Source: Thermoplasmatales archaeon (GTDB lineage Archaea > Thermoplasmatota > Penumbrarchaeia > Penumbrarchaeales > Penumbrarchaeaceae). Taken from it: DNA of 38,187 nucleotides. Below, in pieces: positions 1 through 7,329 of this stretch. The stretch covers positions 1 to 38,187 of the forward strand of contig JAUVCN010000014.1 in NCBI GenBank assembly GCA_030595715.1, read 5' to 3'. The first letter of the stretch is position 1. Each line of letters begins with the position of its first letter. The translations under genes and the position numbers were made by a program. Under the pieces are notes generated by a model. The model was given only the letters and a program-made list of their open reading frames with translations. It was not told the DNA's origin and did no database searches.

Positions 1-3000
1 TATTGTTCTCAAAAATCTCATAGGTCACTGGAATCCCAAGGAAGGTCAGATAGGTTACATCCCAGTTCATCTTCTCATTGAAACTGATGAATATCTCTGC
101 TGTAGATGGAATGCCTTCACCTTGGGGATAGTGTTCAATTATTTGGGGGAAGATCGTGTCAATATGCACGGTATAAGTAAGCGACCTCTCATTACCAGCC
201 CTGTCAACCGCAACCACCTTGATCGTATGTGTACCATCGGCCAGATCATCGATGTAGAACTCTTCCATTATCAGATCGTCGGTATCGAGAGATCCATCGA
301 CGAATAGGCTCACCTTGTCCAATCCGGTCAGATCGTCTTTGGCAGACCAGTTGATGATCACCCTTCCGATCTTGTGATATGAATCATTATGGAGTTTTCT
401 AACCGTAAGCACTGGTGCAACGGTATCTATGGTGAACCAGGCTGATGTGATGTTGAAATTCCCTCCAAGGTCCCATGCAATCACATCAACCCGATGCCCT
501 CCCTCGGAAAGATGGTCGAATGAATGGGAAATGTTATTCTCTACGGGGATCCAGATCCCACCATCCAATCTCAGGGAATAGTCCCGGATCCCTGAAGTAA
601 GATCCGTTCCTTTCCAGTTGATAACAATTTGGTCCCTGTTGAAGAGTGTCCCGTTCAATGGTGAGGTTATATCAATATCTGGAGCGTCCAGATCCACCGT
701 GAAATAGGATCTCGTCGAAAAATAATTCCCCACATTATCAGTTACTATCACAAAGATGTCATGGCAACCATTTGACAGGTTCATTATTAAAAATGACCCA
801 AAACCGGTAAGATCGAAAATATCCCCCCCATCCAAGGTCATGATAATGGATGAAACACCCGACCCGGAATTGGGATCCTTGACATCCCATAACATATTGA
901 TCGAAGTCCTGTTAATGATGGAACCATTGAGTGGATTGAGGATATCCATGACCGGGGAGGTACCATCAGATGTTGCGGAAAGTGGGCCGGTCATCTCACT
1001 AATACCAAGTTCTGTTTCAGACTGAATATGATATGTGTAGGTTTCATCGCTTTTGATCCCTGTATCATTGTAGAAGAGACGATCTCCAGGTATATCGAAG
1101 ATGGATTCCTCCTCGAATGTTCCATTGTATCTGTATACTATGTACTGAATGATATCCATTCCTCTGGTATCTTCTGGAATATCCCAACCAACCATTATGT
1201 GACCCTTTCCACCAATTGCGAATGGAGAGGTTGGAGGGGATGCCAGTGAAAATGGCATTTCAGTAAGAGGATAATCATCCGATCTCGAATTGGGGATCTC
1301 ATAGGGAATGTCCACTTTACCGTCATCGTTCAGATCGGGAGATCGAAGATCATGCCAATAATTTCCGACCCCATCGGTATGGAACCATTTTCCCTGACCA
1401 TAAAGATCCCTGACCTGTGGTTTCCCTGGAGTGACAGAATCAGTTGTCCCATTGTTATTTTTGAACGCGTTATTGTATATCCTGTCCTTGAAACAATTCT
1501 CTTCCAATACCATCGCAGGCCCCGCACAATCATTGAAAAAATTGAAATTGTAGACATTGTTATTGGAATTGATCCTCTCTATTACACCGATCGAACAGGA
1601 ATGGAATGTATTTCCTATGATCCTGCTGAAATGGGTTTTTTCAAGAAAGATGCCTGCTCCCGATACATTATTGAGAAGATTCTCTTTGAAGGTACAATTG
1701 TTGCATTGCTTGATGATGAAACCATCTCCGCAATCCACCATCTTGTTCCCTTCCGCCCAGAATCCTTTCAATCTGTATGTCCTAACTACCGAACCAGAGA
1801 TCGAGAAGAAATGATTCCCATTAACGTTGACGTTGCTCGAATATGAGGAATAGGGATTGTATACCTTGATCCCACCTTCTCCACCCGTGAAATTATTATT
1901 CTCTATGGTTGCTGTCATGGGGCGATATAGATGGATCGCCCCCCTCCTGATGGAGTTGAATTCACAATCCTTGATAACAAGGTTGGTCGCCTGAGATGCA
2001 ACTATCGGAAATGATACATTGCTGAAATCTATCCCTTCCACCTTCAGGTCGTGGCAACCATCAATGACTATCTGGCCTGCGGAATCTGGGACATTCTTCC
2101 CCTCACCATTCCCATTGTAATAGTAGATCGGCATTGAGTCTATTGTGTTATTGGGTGGCATATGGTTCAATACAATTGATCCAGGTCGAAATAACATGAT
2201 CCCTGAACCTGTCATCTGATTCCCATATATGTTACAATCTCCGGAATCATTGATCAGTATGGAATAATAACCAGAATCAGAGATCTGGTTGTTGCCAACA
2301 TCCAATCCATTGGATCTAACCAATTCGATCCCGATTACCCCCGATCCACATATCTCATTGTTGACAAAATAATTCTGAGAGTATACCCTTTCGATAATTG
2401 CGCCAGTTGTTCTGCTGTTGAATATCCTGTTATTGCAGATCTTGTTTCCTGTCTGTCCGTACTCCAAAAAATATATACCTACTTCATTGTCTTTCAATTC
2501 ATTATTTTCCACCAGACAATCATTCACACCGGAATAGATCATTAACCCGTTATCAGATGAGTTGCTGATCCTGTTGTTGATGATATCAATTCCATATGAA
2601 TTGTAATTGATATAAAATCCAATATCGGCTCCGTCCACCACATTCTCACTCAGTATAGAGGTATGGGATCTCTGAATGATCACCCCCATATTGCTCATAT
2701 CGATCAGAGTGTTTCCCGATATTATGAGATCATGACATCTGTCAACAAGGATCCCCACAACGGAATTGCTCATATTCACATTTCTGATCTTCAAATTATT
2801 TGAACGTGAGATGATCATCGGGAATGTAACATCCTGAAGGAAAATATCCTTCAATATCAAATTTGAGACATTCCCCAGTATATACTGCCCCCATCCACCG
2901 GTCACTGTTGAGTTAGCGTAATCAATATTGTACGAGTATAGGATCGGATGGCCATTCACCGAATTATTCGCAGGGATCTCGATCTCTTCGAATCCAAGGA

Positions 3001-3895
3001 ATTCCTGTTTGATGAAAACACCACCGTTGTAGAACATATTATTCCAGAGACGAGTATCTTTAGAATCGTCCAGCTGAATGGAACCATTTCTGATGGTATT
3101 TCTGGAAAAGGTCAGATATTCAGAATCATATGTGAATATCGAGACTCCTTCCATTGAACAGCTTTTGATCGAGAGGTTATCAAGATAATACACCTTGATA
3201 TCATCGGTACCCTCCAACACGCATCTTTCAAACAATTGATCGGTCGAGGTCCATATCTCAAGAGGAATTCTGGATCCTTTTGATATCAAATCCACGAACT
3301 CAGCAGACTTTGAACCATAAGAATAGATGTTCTGGATGCTATCAGTGATCCTGCTGGTTCTGAATGAAGCGTCATCCACGTAAAAAAGGCAGATCCCTTG
3401 ATATGCATTATTTAAATAGGTACATCCCGAACTTGTGATATTGTCCGAATATTGTATCATCAAACCTCTGTTATTGTTTAAGAAGGTGCAATTGATTACC
3501 GAGATGTTACTGGTATACGCCATCCAGAGACCATACCCCCCAAAATAGATATTGCCAAAGTTCGTTGCGTTTTGAAAAGTGGAATTCTTGATCACAAGGT
3601 GCAATTCAGTGTTCGTTATATGCACACACTGTAAACCACCTTCCCCATCAAATGATAGACCACTTGCTATTATCGGATCGGAAGCCGTACCTGTTCCTTT
3701 CCATCCCAGATCAAGAGCCTCCTGTTCCAGCTCATCATCACCATCGATCGTAATAAGAGTATCATCAATTATCGAATCGATCCCCATTACAGACACAGGG
3801 TCAGATGGTCCTGTCCTGTGAGATATCGAACCTCCAGCAAATGTTGATATAAGTAAGATCCCAAAGATTATCAAAACTATGTTTTGAAACCTCAT
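1..3895 (-). CDS. Secreted parallel beta-helix (NosD-like) and Ig-domain surface protein, C-terminus off the window
   Basis: The frame is open without a stop from the ATG at 3895 to the left edge, about 1298 codons, so the gene is cut there. A signal peptide (residues 1-22) is followed by a parallel beta-helix (roughly 60-840) with many N-x-x-x-x-N turns such as ISGNTL, IINNRI and VENNEL. The helix ends with NYWHD near 842 and DLNDDGKVDIPYEIP, the ending usual for NosD/PbH1 proteins. A fibronectin-III-like unit (about 880-970) and three Ig-like repeats (about 975-1265, FNRDQIVINWKGTDLTSGI type) come next. The visible end (IFISFNEKMNW) resembles a Big_5 domain. A GGAGAG site lies six bases before the start. 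The protein should be extracellular, probably an adhesin or envelope component. Its ligand is unknown, and a C-terminal anchor would lie outside the window. Codons look more A/T-rich than in the genes to the right. Confidence 0.9.
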   Translation of the reverse strand, partial: MRFQNIVLIIFGILLISTFAGGSISHRTGPSDPVSVMGIDSIIDDTLITIDGDDELEQEALDLGWKGTGTASDPIIASGLSFDGEGGLQCVHITNTELHLVIKNSTFQNATNFGNIYFGGYGLWMAYTSNISVINCTFLNNNRGLMIQYSDNITSSGCTYLNNAYQGICLFYVDDASFRTSRITDSIQNIYSYGSKSAEFVDLISKGSRIPLEIWTSTDQLFERCVLEGTDDIKVYYLDNLSIKSCSMEGVSIFTYDSEYLTFSRNTIRNGSIQLDDSKDTRLWNNMFYNGGVFIKQEFLGFEEIEIPANNSVNGHPILYSYNIDYANSTVTGGWGQYILGNVSNLILKDIFLQDVTFPMIISRSNNLKIRNVNMSNSVVGILVDRCHDLIISGNTLIDMSNMGVIIQRSHTSILSENVVDGADIGFYINYNSYGIDIINNRISNSSDNGLMIYSGVNDCLVENNELKDNEVGIYFLEYGQTGNKICNNRIFNSRTTGAIIERVYSQNYFVNNEICGSGVIGIELVRSNGLDVGNNQISDSGYYSILINDSGDCNIYGNQMTGSGIMLFRPGSIVLNHMPPNNTIDSMPIYYYNGNGEGKNVPDSAGQIVIDGCHDLKVEGIDFSNVSFPIVASQATNLVIKDCEFNSIRRGAIHLYRPMTATIENNNFTGGEGGIKVYNPYSSYSSNVNVNGNHFFSISGSVVRTYRLKGFWAEGNKMVDCGDGFIIKQCNNCTFKENLLNNVSGAGIFLEKTHFSRIIGNTFHSCSIGVIERINSNNNVYNFNFFNDCAGPAMVLEENCFKDRIYNNAFKNNNGTTDSVTPGKPQVRDLYGQGKWFHTDGVGNYWHDLRSPDLNDDGKVDIPYEIPNSRSDDYPLTEMPFSLASPPTSPFAIGGKGHIMVGWDIPEDTRGMDIIQYIVYRYNGTFEEESIFDIPGDRLFYNDTGIKSDETYTYHIQSETELGISEMTGPLSATSDGTSPVMDILNPLNGSIINRTSINMLWDVKDPNSGSGVSSIIMTLDGGDIFDLTGFGSFLIMNLSNGCHDIFVIVTDNVGNYFSTRSYFTVDLDAPDIDITSPLNGTLFNRDQIVINWKGTDLTSGIRDYSLRLDGGIWIPVENNISHSFDHLSEGGHRVDVIAWDLGGNFNITSAWFTIDTVAPVLTVRKLHNDSYHKIGRVIINWSAKDDLTGLDKVSLFVDGSLDTDDLIMEEFYIDDLADGTHTIKVVAVDRAGNERSLTYTVHIDTIFPQIIEHYPQGEGIPSTAEIFISFNEKMNWDVTYLTFLGIPVTYEIFENN

Positions 3896-3942
3896 ATTAA
3901 CTCTCCTTCATGTTGAATATCAGATGATATTAAAAGATAAAA
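3896..3942 (-). promoter_or_regulatory. Promoter and leader of the beta-helix gene
   Basis: On the minus strand an A/T-rich TATA-like stretch (TTTTATC and TTTTAATATC, about 3926-3942) precedes the start at 3895. A perfect palindrome, AATATC-AGAT-GATATT, lies at 3916-3931, and GGAGAG is the ribosome site. Whether the palindrome is an operator is unknown. Confidence 0.4.
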
Positions 3943-3981
3943 CTATCCCTCACATGTGGACCTGGAAAATGTGTTTTCGAT

Positions 3982-4086
3982 CTACTCTTCACCCTTTCCG
4001 GATCTTGAAATTATCTTCTTATCCTGGATCACGAAATAAACGGAGAGCGAAATGAACAATATAGAAACGATCCTTCCTATTGTCAT
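3982..4086 (-). CDS. Possible 34-residue single-pass membrane peptide
   Basis: This short frame lies about 60 bases after the stop of the downstream PhoU-TrkA_C gene, on the same strand. The ATG at 4086 has GGAG five bases upstream, a good archaeal ribosome site. The product begins MTIGRIVSILFISLSVYFVI, one membrane helix, followed by a charged tail (QDKK, ending GKGEE). The frame is also open upstream to 4098 and beyond, with further hydrophobic residues, so a longer product or a decayed remnant of a membrane protein is possible. I do not recognise the family. Its position suggests cotranscription with the PhoU-TrkA_C pair. Confidence 0.35.
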   Translation of the reverse strand: MTIGRIVSILFISLSVYFVIQDKKIISRSGKGEE

Positions 4087-4148
4087 CGCCTCTCCCATAA
4101 TTATCCAGGCAAGGGCATTTCCAATTATTTAATTGAATAAATGTGGTT

Positions 4149-4751
4149 TTATTGCAGGGTCCGAACCTTGCCTTTCGCAACGGACCTCAATTTCTTCATA
4201 CCATCTTCAGGTCCTCTGATAAAGATGATATCTCCCTTTTCTATGGCATCTCCTTCTTCCGGACCGTAGATCCATCTCACATTTCTCTTAATGGCAAACA
4301 ACCACATTCCGGTCTCCGTTGCAAGGCGAAGGTCCCCAAGCTTCTTCCCGGCAAGGATGGACTTGCCCCTCACCTCTATACGATAGATCCCCACATCCGA
4401 TTCCTTGATGGACTGTTTGATGATAGGATGGGGTTCAATGTCCCTGAGGACCACATTGGATATTGACATGGCAGCATCGGCTATCGAATTTATGTAGGTA
4501 CATAATTTGAGAAGCATTATGGTGGCGTCAGGGGATCTCTGAGAGACATCCGATATAGCGATCCTCTGCAACTTGCTGGACATCTCATCCACCTGTCCGT
4601 TGAGATGTTCCACTTCCGATGCTATCTCCAGATTATTGTATAATAGTGATGAATAGGCCAGATCGACCATGAGCTCCGAGGTATCCTTCATCTCGAGGAA
4701 TATCTCCATTACCTGCTTCATCGGATCCGTTACCTCTTGTACTTCCCCCAT
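4149..4751 (-). CDS. PhoU and TrkA_C domain protein (second of pair)
   Basis: The 200-residue protein has an all-helical PhoU-like N-terminal half (about 10-100, with a DLAYSSLLYNN segment) and a TrkA_C/RCK_C half (about 115-195, with GDIIFIRGPEDGMKKL). TrkA_C domains bind small ligands and gate ion transporters, and PhoU-like helices act as adaptors. Archaeal proteins of this build (COG3273 type) usually sit beside divalent-cation or MgtE-like transporters, so a cytosolic regulatory subunit is the likely role. It overlaps the upstream paralogue by 22 bases, which implies translational coupling. GGTGAGGTGAA lies directly before the ATG at 4751. No transporter gene is next to it here. Confidence 0.8.
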   Translation of the reverse strand: MGEVQEVTDPMKQVMEIFLEMKDTSELMVDLAYSSLLYNNLEIASEVEHLNGQVDEMSSKLQRIAISDVSQRSPDATIMLLKLCTYINSIADAAMSISNVVLRDIEPHPIIKQSIKESDVGIYRIEVRGKSILAGKKLGDLRLATETGMWLFAIKRNVRWIYGPEEGDAIEKGDIIFIRGPEDGMKKLRSVAKGKVRTLQ

Positions 4752-5359
4752 TTCACCTCACCTTTTGCGTAAGCTACCAATTCCTTCAGTCCGTCCTCAA
4801 CTCCGCGGGCGATCAGCACATCCGAACCTTTGATCCTCTTATCAGGTTCGATGTCATAGAGCCATTTTGGACCTCTCTTTATAGCAATTATCCTTGAGCC
4901 TGTCTCCGATTCGATCCCGAGCTCACTGATCTGTCTGTTAATGATATCCGATTCTTCAGCGACCCTTATCGCCCAGATCTTCTCATCCCCATCCTTCAAG
5001 AAGAACGGGGCGAACGGTCTGAACTCGACCCCTTCTTCGAATATCTGCATCAGCTCCTGGGACGCATCTCCGATTCTCTCTGTTGCTGTTGCAACCTGAA
5101 GGATACCCGTCAATTGCTCGGCATCCTCCCTGTTCCTTGCAGCCAACATAAGTCCGATCCTTATATTGTATAACAGCTCGTCGAGCCTCTCTTCGAGCTC
5201 ATCGACCTGACCTGCAATGTCAGCGCTGTCGAAAAGTATTGCAGAATAGGAAAGATCGATTATCTGTTCGGAGAGGCCTTTCATCTCTATCAGGCTCTCT
5301 TTCACACCTATGTTCTCGTATTCGATCTTCTCCGGTCTTTTCTTCTTGAACCATCCCAT
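4730..5359 (-). CDS. PhoU and TrkA_C domain protein (first of pair)
   Basis: The 209-residue protein is a paralogue of the following gene, with the same order: PhoU-like helices (about 15-110, with DLSYSAILFDSADIAGQVDE) and TrkA_C (about 125-205, with KGSDVLIARGVEDGLKEL). The matching DLxYSxLL/ILF and RGxEDGxKxL signatures show an old duplication. The basic start MGWFKKKRPEK suggests a peripheral cytosolic protein near the membrane. The two proteins probably form a hetero-oligomer regulating an ion carrier, by analogy with COG3273 members. The ATG at 5359 has GGAG eleven bases upstream, a long spacer. Confidence 0.8.
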   Translation of the reverse strand: MGWFKKKRPEKIEYENIGVKESLIEMKGLSEQIIDLSYSAILFDSADIAGQVDELEERLDELLYNIRIGLMLAARNREDAEQLTGILQVATATERIGDASQELMQIFEEGVEFRPFAPFFLKDGDEKIWAIRVAEESDIINRQISELGIESETGSRIIAIKRGPKWLYDIEPDKRIKGSDVLIARGVEDGLKELVAYAKGEVKWGKYKR

Positions 5360-5405
5360 AATGGATCGGTCTCCTTGTTCAAAGGGGATTCACTCCAACA
5401 CACAG

Positions 5406-5420
5406 CTGATAAATAAACCT
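5406..5420 (-). promoter_or_regulatory. TATA box for the PhoU-TrkA_C operon
   Basis: On the minus strand the spacer reads GGTTTATTTATCAGC, a good archaeal TATA element about 50-60 bases before the start at 5359. This leaves a leader of about 25-30 bases. A second A/T-rich stretch (ATTAAAAATTTTA) lies just upstream. Confidence 0.45.
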
Positions 5421-5455
5421 GTAAGGTAAAATTTTTAATATCAATTTGATGAAGG

Positions 5456-6295
5456 TCATCTCTCCCCTTTTCCCCAGCTGCATAATAGATCGGAAATATG
5501 AGGTTTTGTATCCCGGAGGGTGGGCCTCACCGACCTTGCCCTTCGTATCTCCGCATCCTCCAGGATCCCGGTGATCCTTGCTTCTTCATAATAGGGGCCT
5601 TTGGAGACACTGTTCCCCCTGGGTCCGATAATCGCGCCACCGCCCCAGAAATCCATTTTCGAATCGAAACCTACAAGGTTGGAATAGATGAAATACACCG
5701 TGCTCTCGATGGCTCTGGCCTTCATCAAGGATTCAAAGAATGTCCTTGTAACCGAAGGAGATGCAGATATGCAAATAACCGCATCAGCCCCGTTCAAAGC
5801 GTATTGTTTGACCAGTTCAGGGAAGAAAATGTCGTAGCAGATCATCATACCTATCTTGAACCCGTTCGCTTCGAACATGAACGGCTCCACACCAGGCGTG
5901 AAATATGCATATTCCTCGAAAGGTCCGAAATCCACCAGATGCATCTTCCTGTAAACACCGATCAAACCATCCGGACCGATGATCATCGCGGAATTATGGA
6001 TCTGACCCCTTATCCTTTCCGACCTCTCCGGGAAACCGAATATCAGGAACTTCCGGTTCTTCCTTGCAGCATCCAACACGGGTTGGAACATGGCATCATC
6101 GGCATCCATGGCCGTTTTGAAGGTATCCTTCCCGAGAGTGTAGCCTGAAAGGAACATCTCCGGGAATACCAGAAGGTCAGAATGGCTCCCATTGATGGAT
6201 CGGATTATGACCTCGAGATTCTTTTCCACAGAGCCAAGGACATGTTCCATCTGAAATATCTCGACGGAAAGAGGGGTAGAATTCATATTATCCAT
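5456..6295 (-). CDS. Carbon-nitrogen hydrolase (nitrilase superfamily)
   Basis: The 279-residue protein has the full nitrilase-fold catalytic triad: Glu46 in FPEMFLSGY, Lys117 in YRKMHL and Cys153 in MICYDIFFPE. Length and motifs fit a complete single-domain enzyme that hydrolyses a C-N amide bond in the cytosol. Relatives include omega-amidases, N-carbamoyl amidohydrolases and 2-oxoglutaramate amidase. The substrate cannot be read from the sequence, and FPEMFLSGY with YRKMHL fits several of these. Met4 is an alternative start. The gene is monocistronic, divergent from the small coiled-coil gene, and its TATA-like element suggests a leaderless mRNA. Confidence 0.85.
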   Translation of the reverse strand: MDNMNSTPLSVEIFQMEHVLGSVEKNLEVIIRSINGSHSDLLVFPEMFLSGYTLGKDTFKTAMDADDAMFQPVLDAARKNRKFLIFGFPERSERIRGQIHNSAMIIGPDGLIGVYRKMHLVDFGPFEEYAYFTPGVEPFMFEANGFKIGMMICYDIFFPELVKQYALNGADAVICISASPSVTRTFFESLMKARAIESTVYFIYSNLVGFDSKMDFWGGGAIIGPRGNSVSKGPYYEEARITGILEDAEIRRARSVRPTLRDTKPHISDLLCSWGKGER

Positions 6296-6440
6296 GATAC
6301 AAAGGAAATGTCATTATTTATGATTTCCAAGAAAAGAGAGATACGAACATGTTAAGCTCCTACCAAAAGGTAGAAATAGCTCCTATTAGTAAGCTGATAT
6401 TCCATTGGATCCCATAAATGAGTTTGTAGGTGGTGAGAAG
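6296..6440. promoter_or_regulatory. Divergent promoter region with short repeats
   Basis: This spacer separates the nitrilase gene (minus) from the coiled-coil gene (plus). On the minus strand ATAAATAA at 6314-6321 lies about 22-26 bases from the nitrilase ATG, as expected for leaderless transcription. Between the genes AGCTCCTA occurs twice, at 6355-6362 and 6378-6385. A small hairpin, CTACC-AAAA-GGTAG, at 6360-6373 lies between them. These could bind a regulator; no known operator is recognised. Confidence 0.35.
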
Positions 6441-6671
6441 TTGAAGGAAGTCAAAAAACCATCCGGAAAAGAGCAGGCCATCGTAAAGGACGAAAAGGTC
6501 CTGGACTCCATAGAGGATCTTAGATCCGAGGTCAGGGAACTTCGGAACATGGTCAACCTTCTGGTGGAAATGATCGTCAGCCTCGAGGCACCGGATGACA
6601 TGGATGGAGACCTCGAAAGCAACATGATGAGTTACGATCCACTTTTGAAAAATGGAAATTACTGCATGTGA
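6441..6671 (+). CDS. Small coiled-coil protein
   Basis: The 76-residue protein has a charged start (KEVKKPSGKEQ), then a heptad-like helix (VLDSIEDLRSEVRELRNMV, then NLLVEMIVSLE) and an acidic, Met-rich end. It is probably a cytosolic oligomerising protein; no function is recognised. The start chosen is TTG 6441, because GGTGA followed by GAAG precedes it, the same layout as the TTG start of the UbiD gene at 22937. A longer version from TTG 6405 (88 residues) has no ribosome site. A strong hairpin terminator follows about 20 bases after the stop, which supports a real transcription unit. Confidence 0.55.
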   Translation: MKEVKKPSGKEQAIVKDEKVLDSIEDLRSEVRELRNMVNLLVEMIVSLEAPDDMDGDLESNMMSYDPLLKNGNYCM

Positions 6672-6692
6672 CCTTCTTTCAATAAAAAATTA

Positions 6693-6711
6693 GGCCCTCA
6701 TAGCGAGGGCC
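6693..6711 (+). terminator. Hairpin terminator after the coiled-coil gene
   Basis: A perfect seven-base-pair stem, GGCCCTC with GAGGGCC, encloses a five-base loop and is followed by CTTTATA. The U tract is short. It lies directly between the coiled-coil gene and the next promoter. Confidence 0.6.
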
Positions 6712-6880
6712 CTTTATACACACCCCTTATCACCCCTTGGGACAAATCCCATTCGGTTTCCATCCGTCCCGTAGTTGGGGAACAACGGACAGACCCCACT
6801 CACCGTCCATTGTGAAAGGGGATTGTATGGTTGGATATTTAACTTTTATTGGATATCGGGTGATATTCTCCTCGGTAAGG
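6712..6880. other. Unassigned intergenic stretch with short inverted repeats
   Basis: No convincing gene was found here. The stretch contains CACCCCTTATCACCCCTT (a near direct repeat), GGGA-CAAA-TCCC (6739-6750), and TCCGT and ACGGA flanking GTT-GGGG-AAC. It also has two TTGGATAT copies near 6831 and 6850, the second merging into ATATC-GGGT-GATAT just upstream of the TATA box at 6881. It may hold a regulator site or a small structured RNA; neither can be shown by eye. Confidence 0.3.
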
Positions 6881-6890
6881 TTTATATAAA
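6881..6890 (+). promoter_or_regulatory. TATA box for the VMA21-like gene
   Basis: The sequence AAGGTTTATATAAAGG is a near-ideal archaeal promoter: a purine-rich BRE before TTTATATAA. Transcription should begin near 6908-6912, giving a leader of about 20 bases that includes the GGAG site before ATG 6929. Confidence 0.65.
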
Positions 6891-6928
6891 GGGCGTTGGG
6901 TTCCCACCTCCGCAAGGAGATCGCGAAC

Positions 6929-7183
6929 ATGGCATCTGAAGATTCAACGAACGGTGAGAGAAAAATATTGAGCCCGGCCACATGGCTCTTCTACAGCACT
7001 GCACTGTTCGCCATAGTGATCGTTCCACTTTTCACCGGAGCTTTCTATATGCTGAGACTCTCGACATTGCTCTTCGATGCGAAGCTGGAATACAGCGTAG
7101 TGGCGGGGATATTTGTCGGCATACTTGTCTCCCTTGCAGCTGGATGGTTCTATTCCAACATGGCCAGGAAACATGTTGAATGA
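6929..7183 (+). CDS. Two-helix membrane protein, VMA21-like
   Basis: The 84-residue protein has a short polar N-terminus (1-15), a first membrane helix within WLFYSTALFAIVIVPLFTG (about 19-40), a loop, and a second helix within VVAGIFVGILVSLAAGWFY (about 54-75) before a basic end (MARKHVE). The layout and the LFYxTALxxxxxP pattern of helix one resemble eukaryotic VMA21, the small ER protein that helps assemble the membrane sector of V-ATPase. This is a by-eye resemblance, not a proven homology. ATG 6929 has GGAG nine bases upstream. The frame is open upstream to TTG 6896, but that codon would lie before the expected transcription start. The gene has its own strong promoter and no ATPase gene beside it. 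Confidence 0.7.
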   Translation: MASEDSTNGERKILSPATWLFYSTALFAIVIVPLFTGAFYMLRLSTLLFDAKLEYSVVAGIFVGILVSLAAGWFYSNMARKHVE

Positions 7184-7267
7184 TCCGTTCCTGATCGAAT
7201 TGACATTCCCTTCTCAACAGGATCGAACTATGCTCTCCGATCCGTACTTTTTACCCAGAGACCAAAT

Positions 7268-7318
7268 CATATAATAACCCAAATCGGTATTCTCCTGCCA
7301 TTAATACCCTGGCAGGTG
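7268..7318 (+). promoter_or_regulatory. Promoter and hairpin before the MMPL gene
   Basis: TCATATAATA at 7268-7277 is a TATA-like element. A perfect seven-base inverted repeat, CCTGCCA (7294-7300) and TGGCAGG (7310-7316), overlaps the ribosome site AGGTGA (7314-7319) of the exporter gene at 7330. If transcription starts upstream of 7294 it would be an RNA hairpin hiding the ribosome site. If transcription starts near 7298, as the TATA box predicts, it would be a DNA operator over the start point. Confidence 0.4.
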
Positions 7319-7329
7319 AAAAACTACCC

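Noticed and set aside
1352-1846. Plus-strand open frame of 164 codons
   Set aside because: It lies opposite the beta-helix surface gene, whose frame is continuous and carries clear domain repeats.
5498-6148. Plus-strand open frame of 216 codons
   Set aside because: It is antisense to the nitrilase gene, which has its full catalytic triad; the antisense product has no recognisable pattern.
6386-6981. Two minus-strand frames (6386-6625 and 6730-6981)
   Set aside because: The first is antisense to the coiled-coil gene, the second runs through the promoter of the VMA21-like gene; neither has a ribosome site or protein-like pattern.
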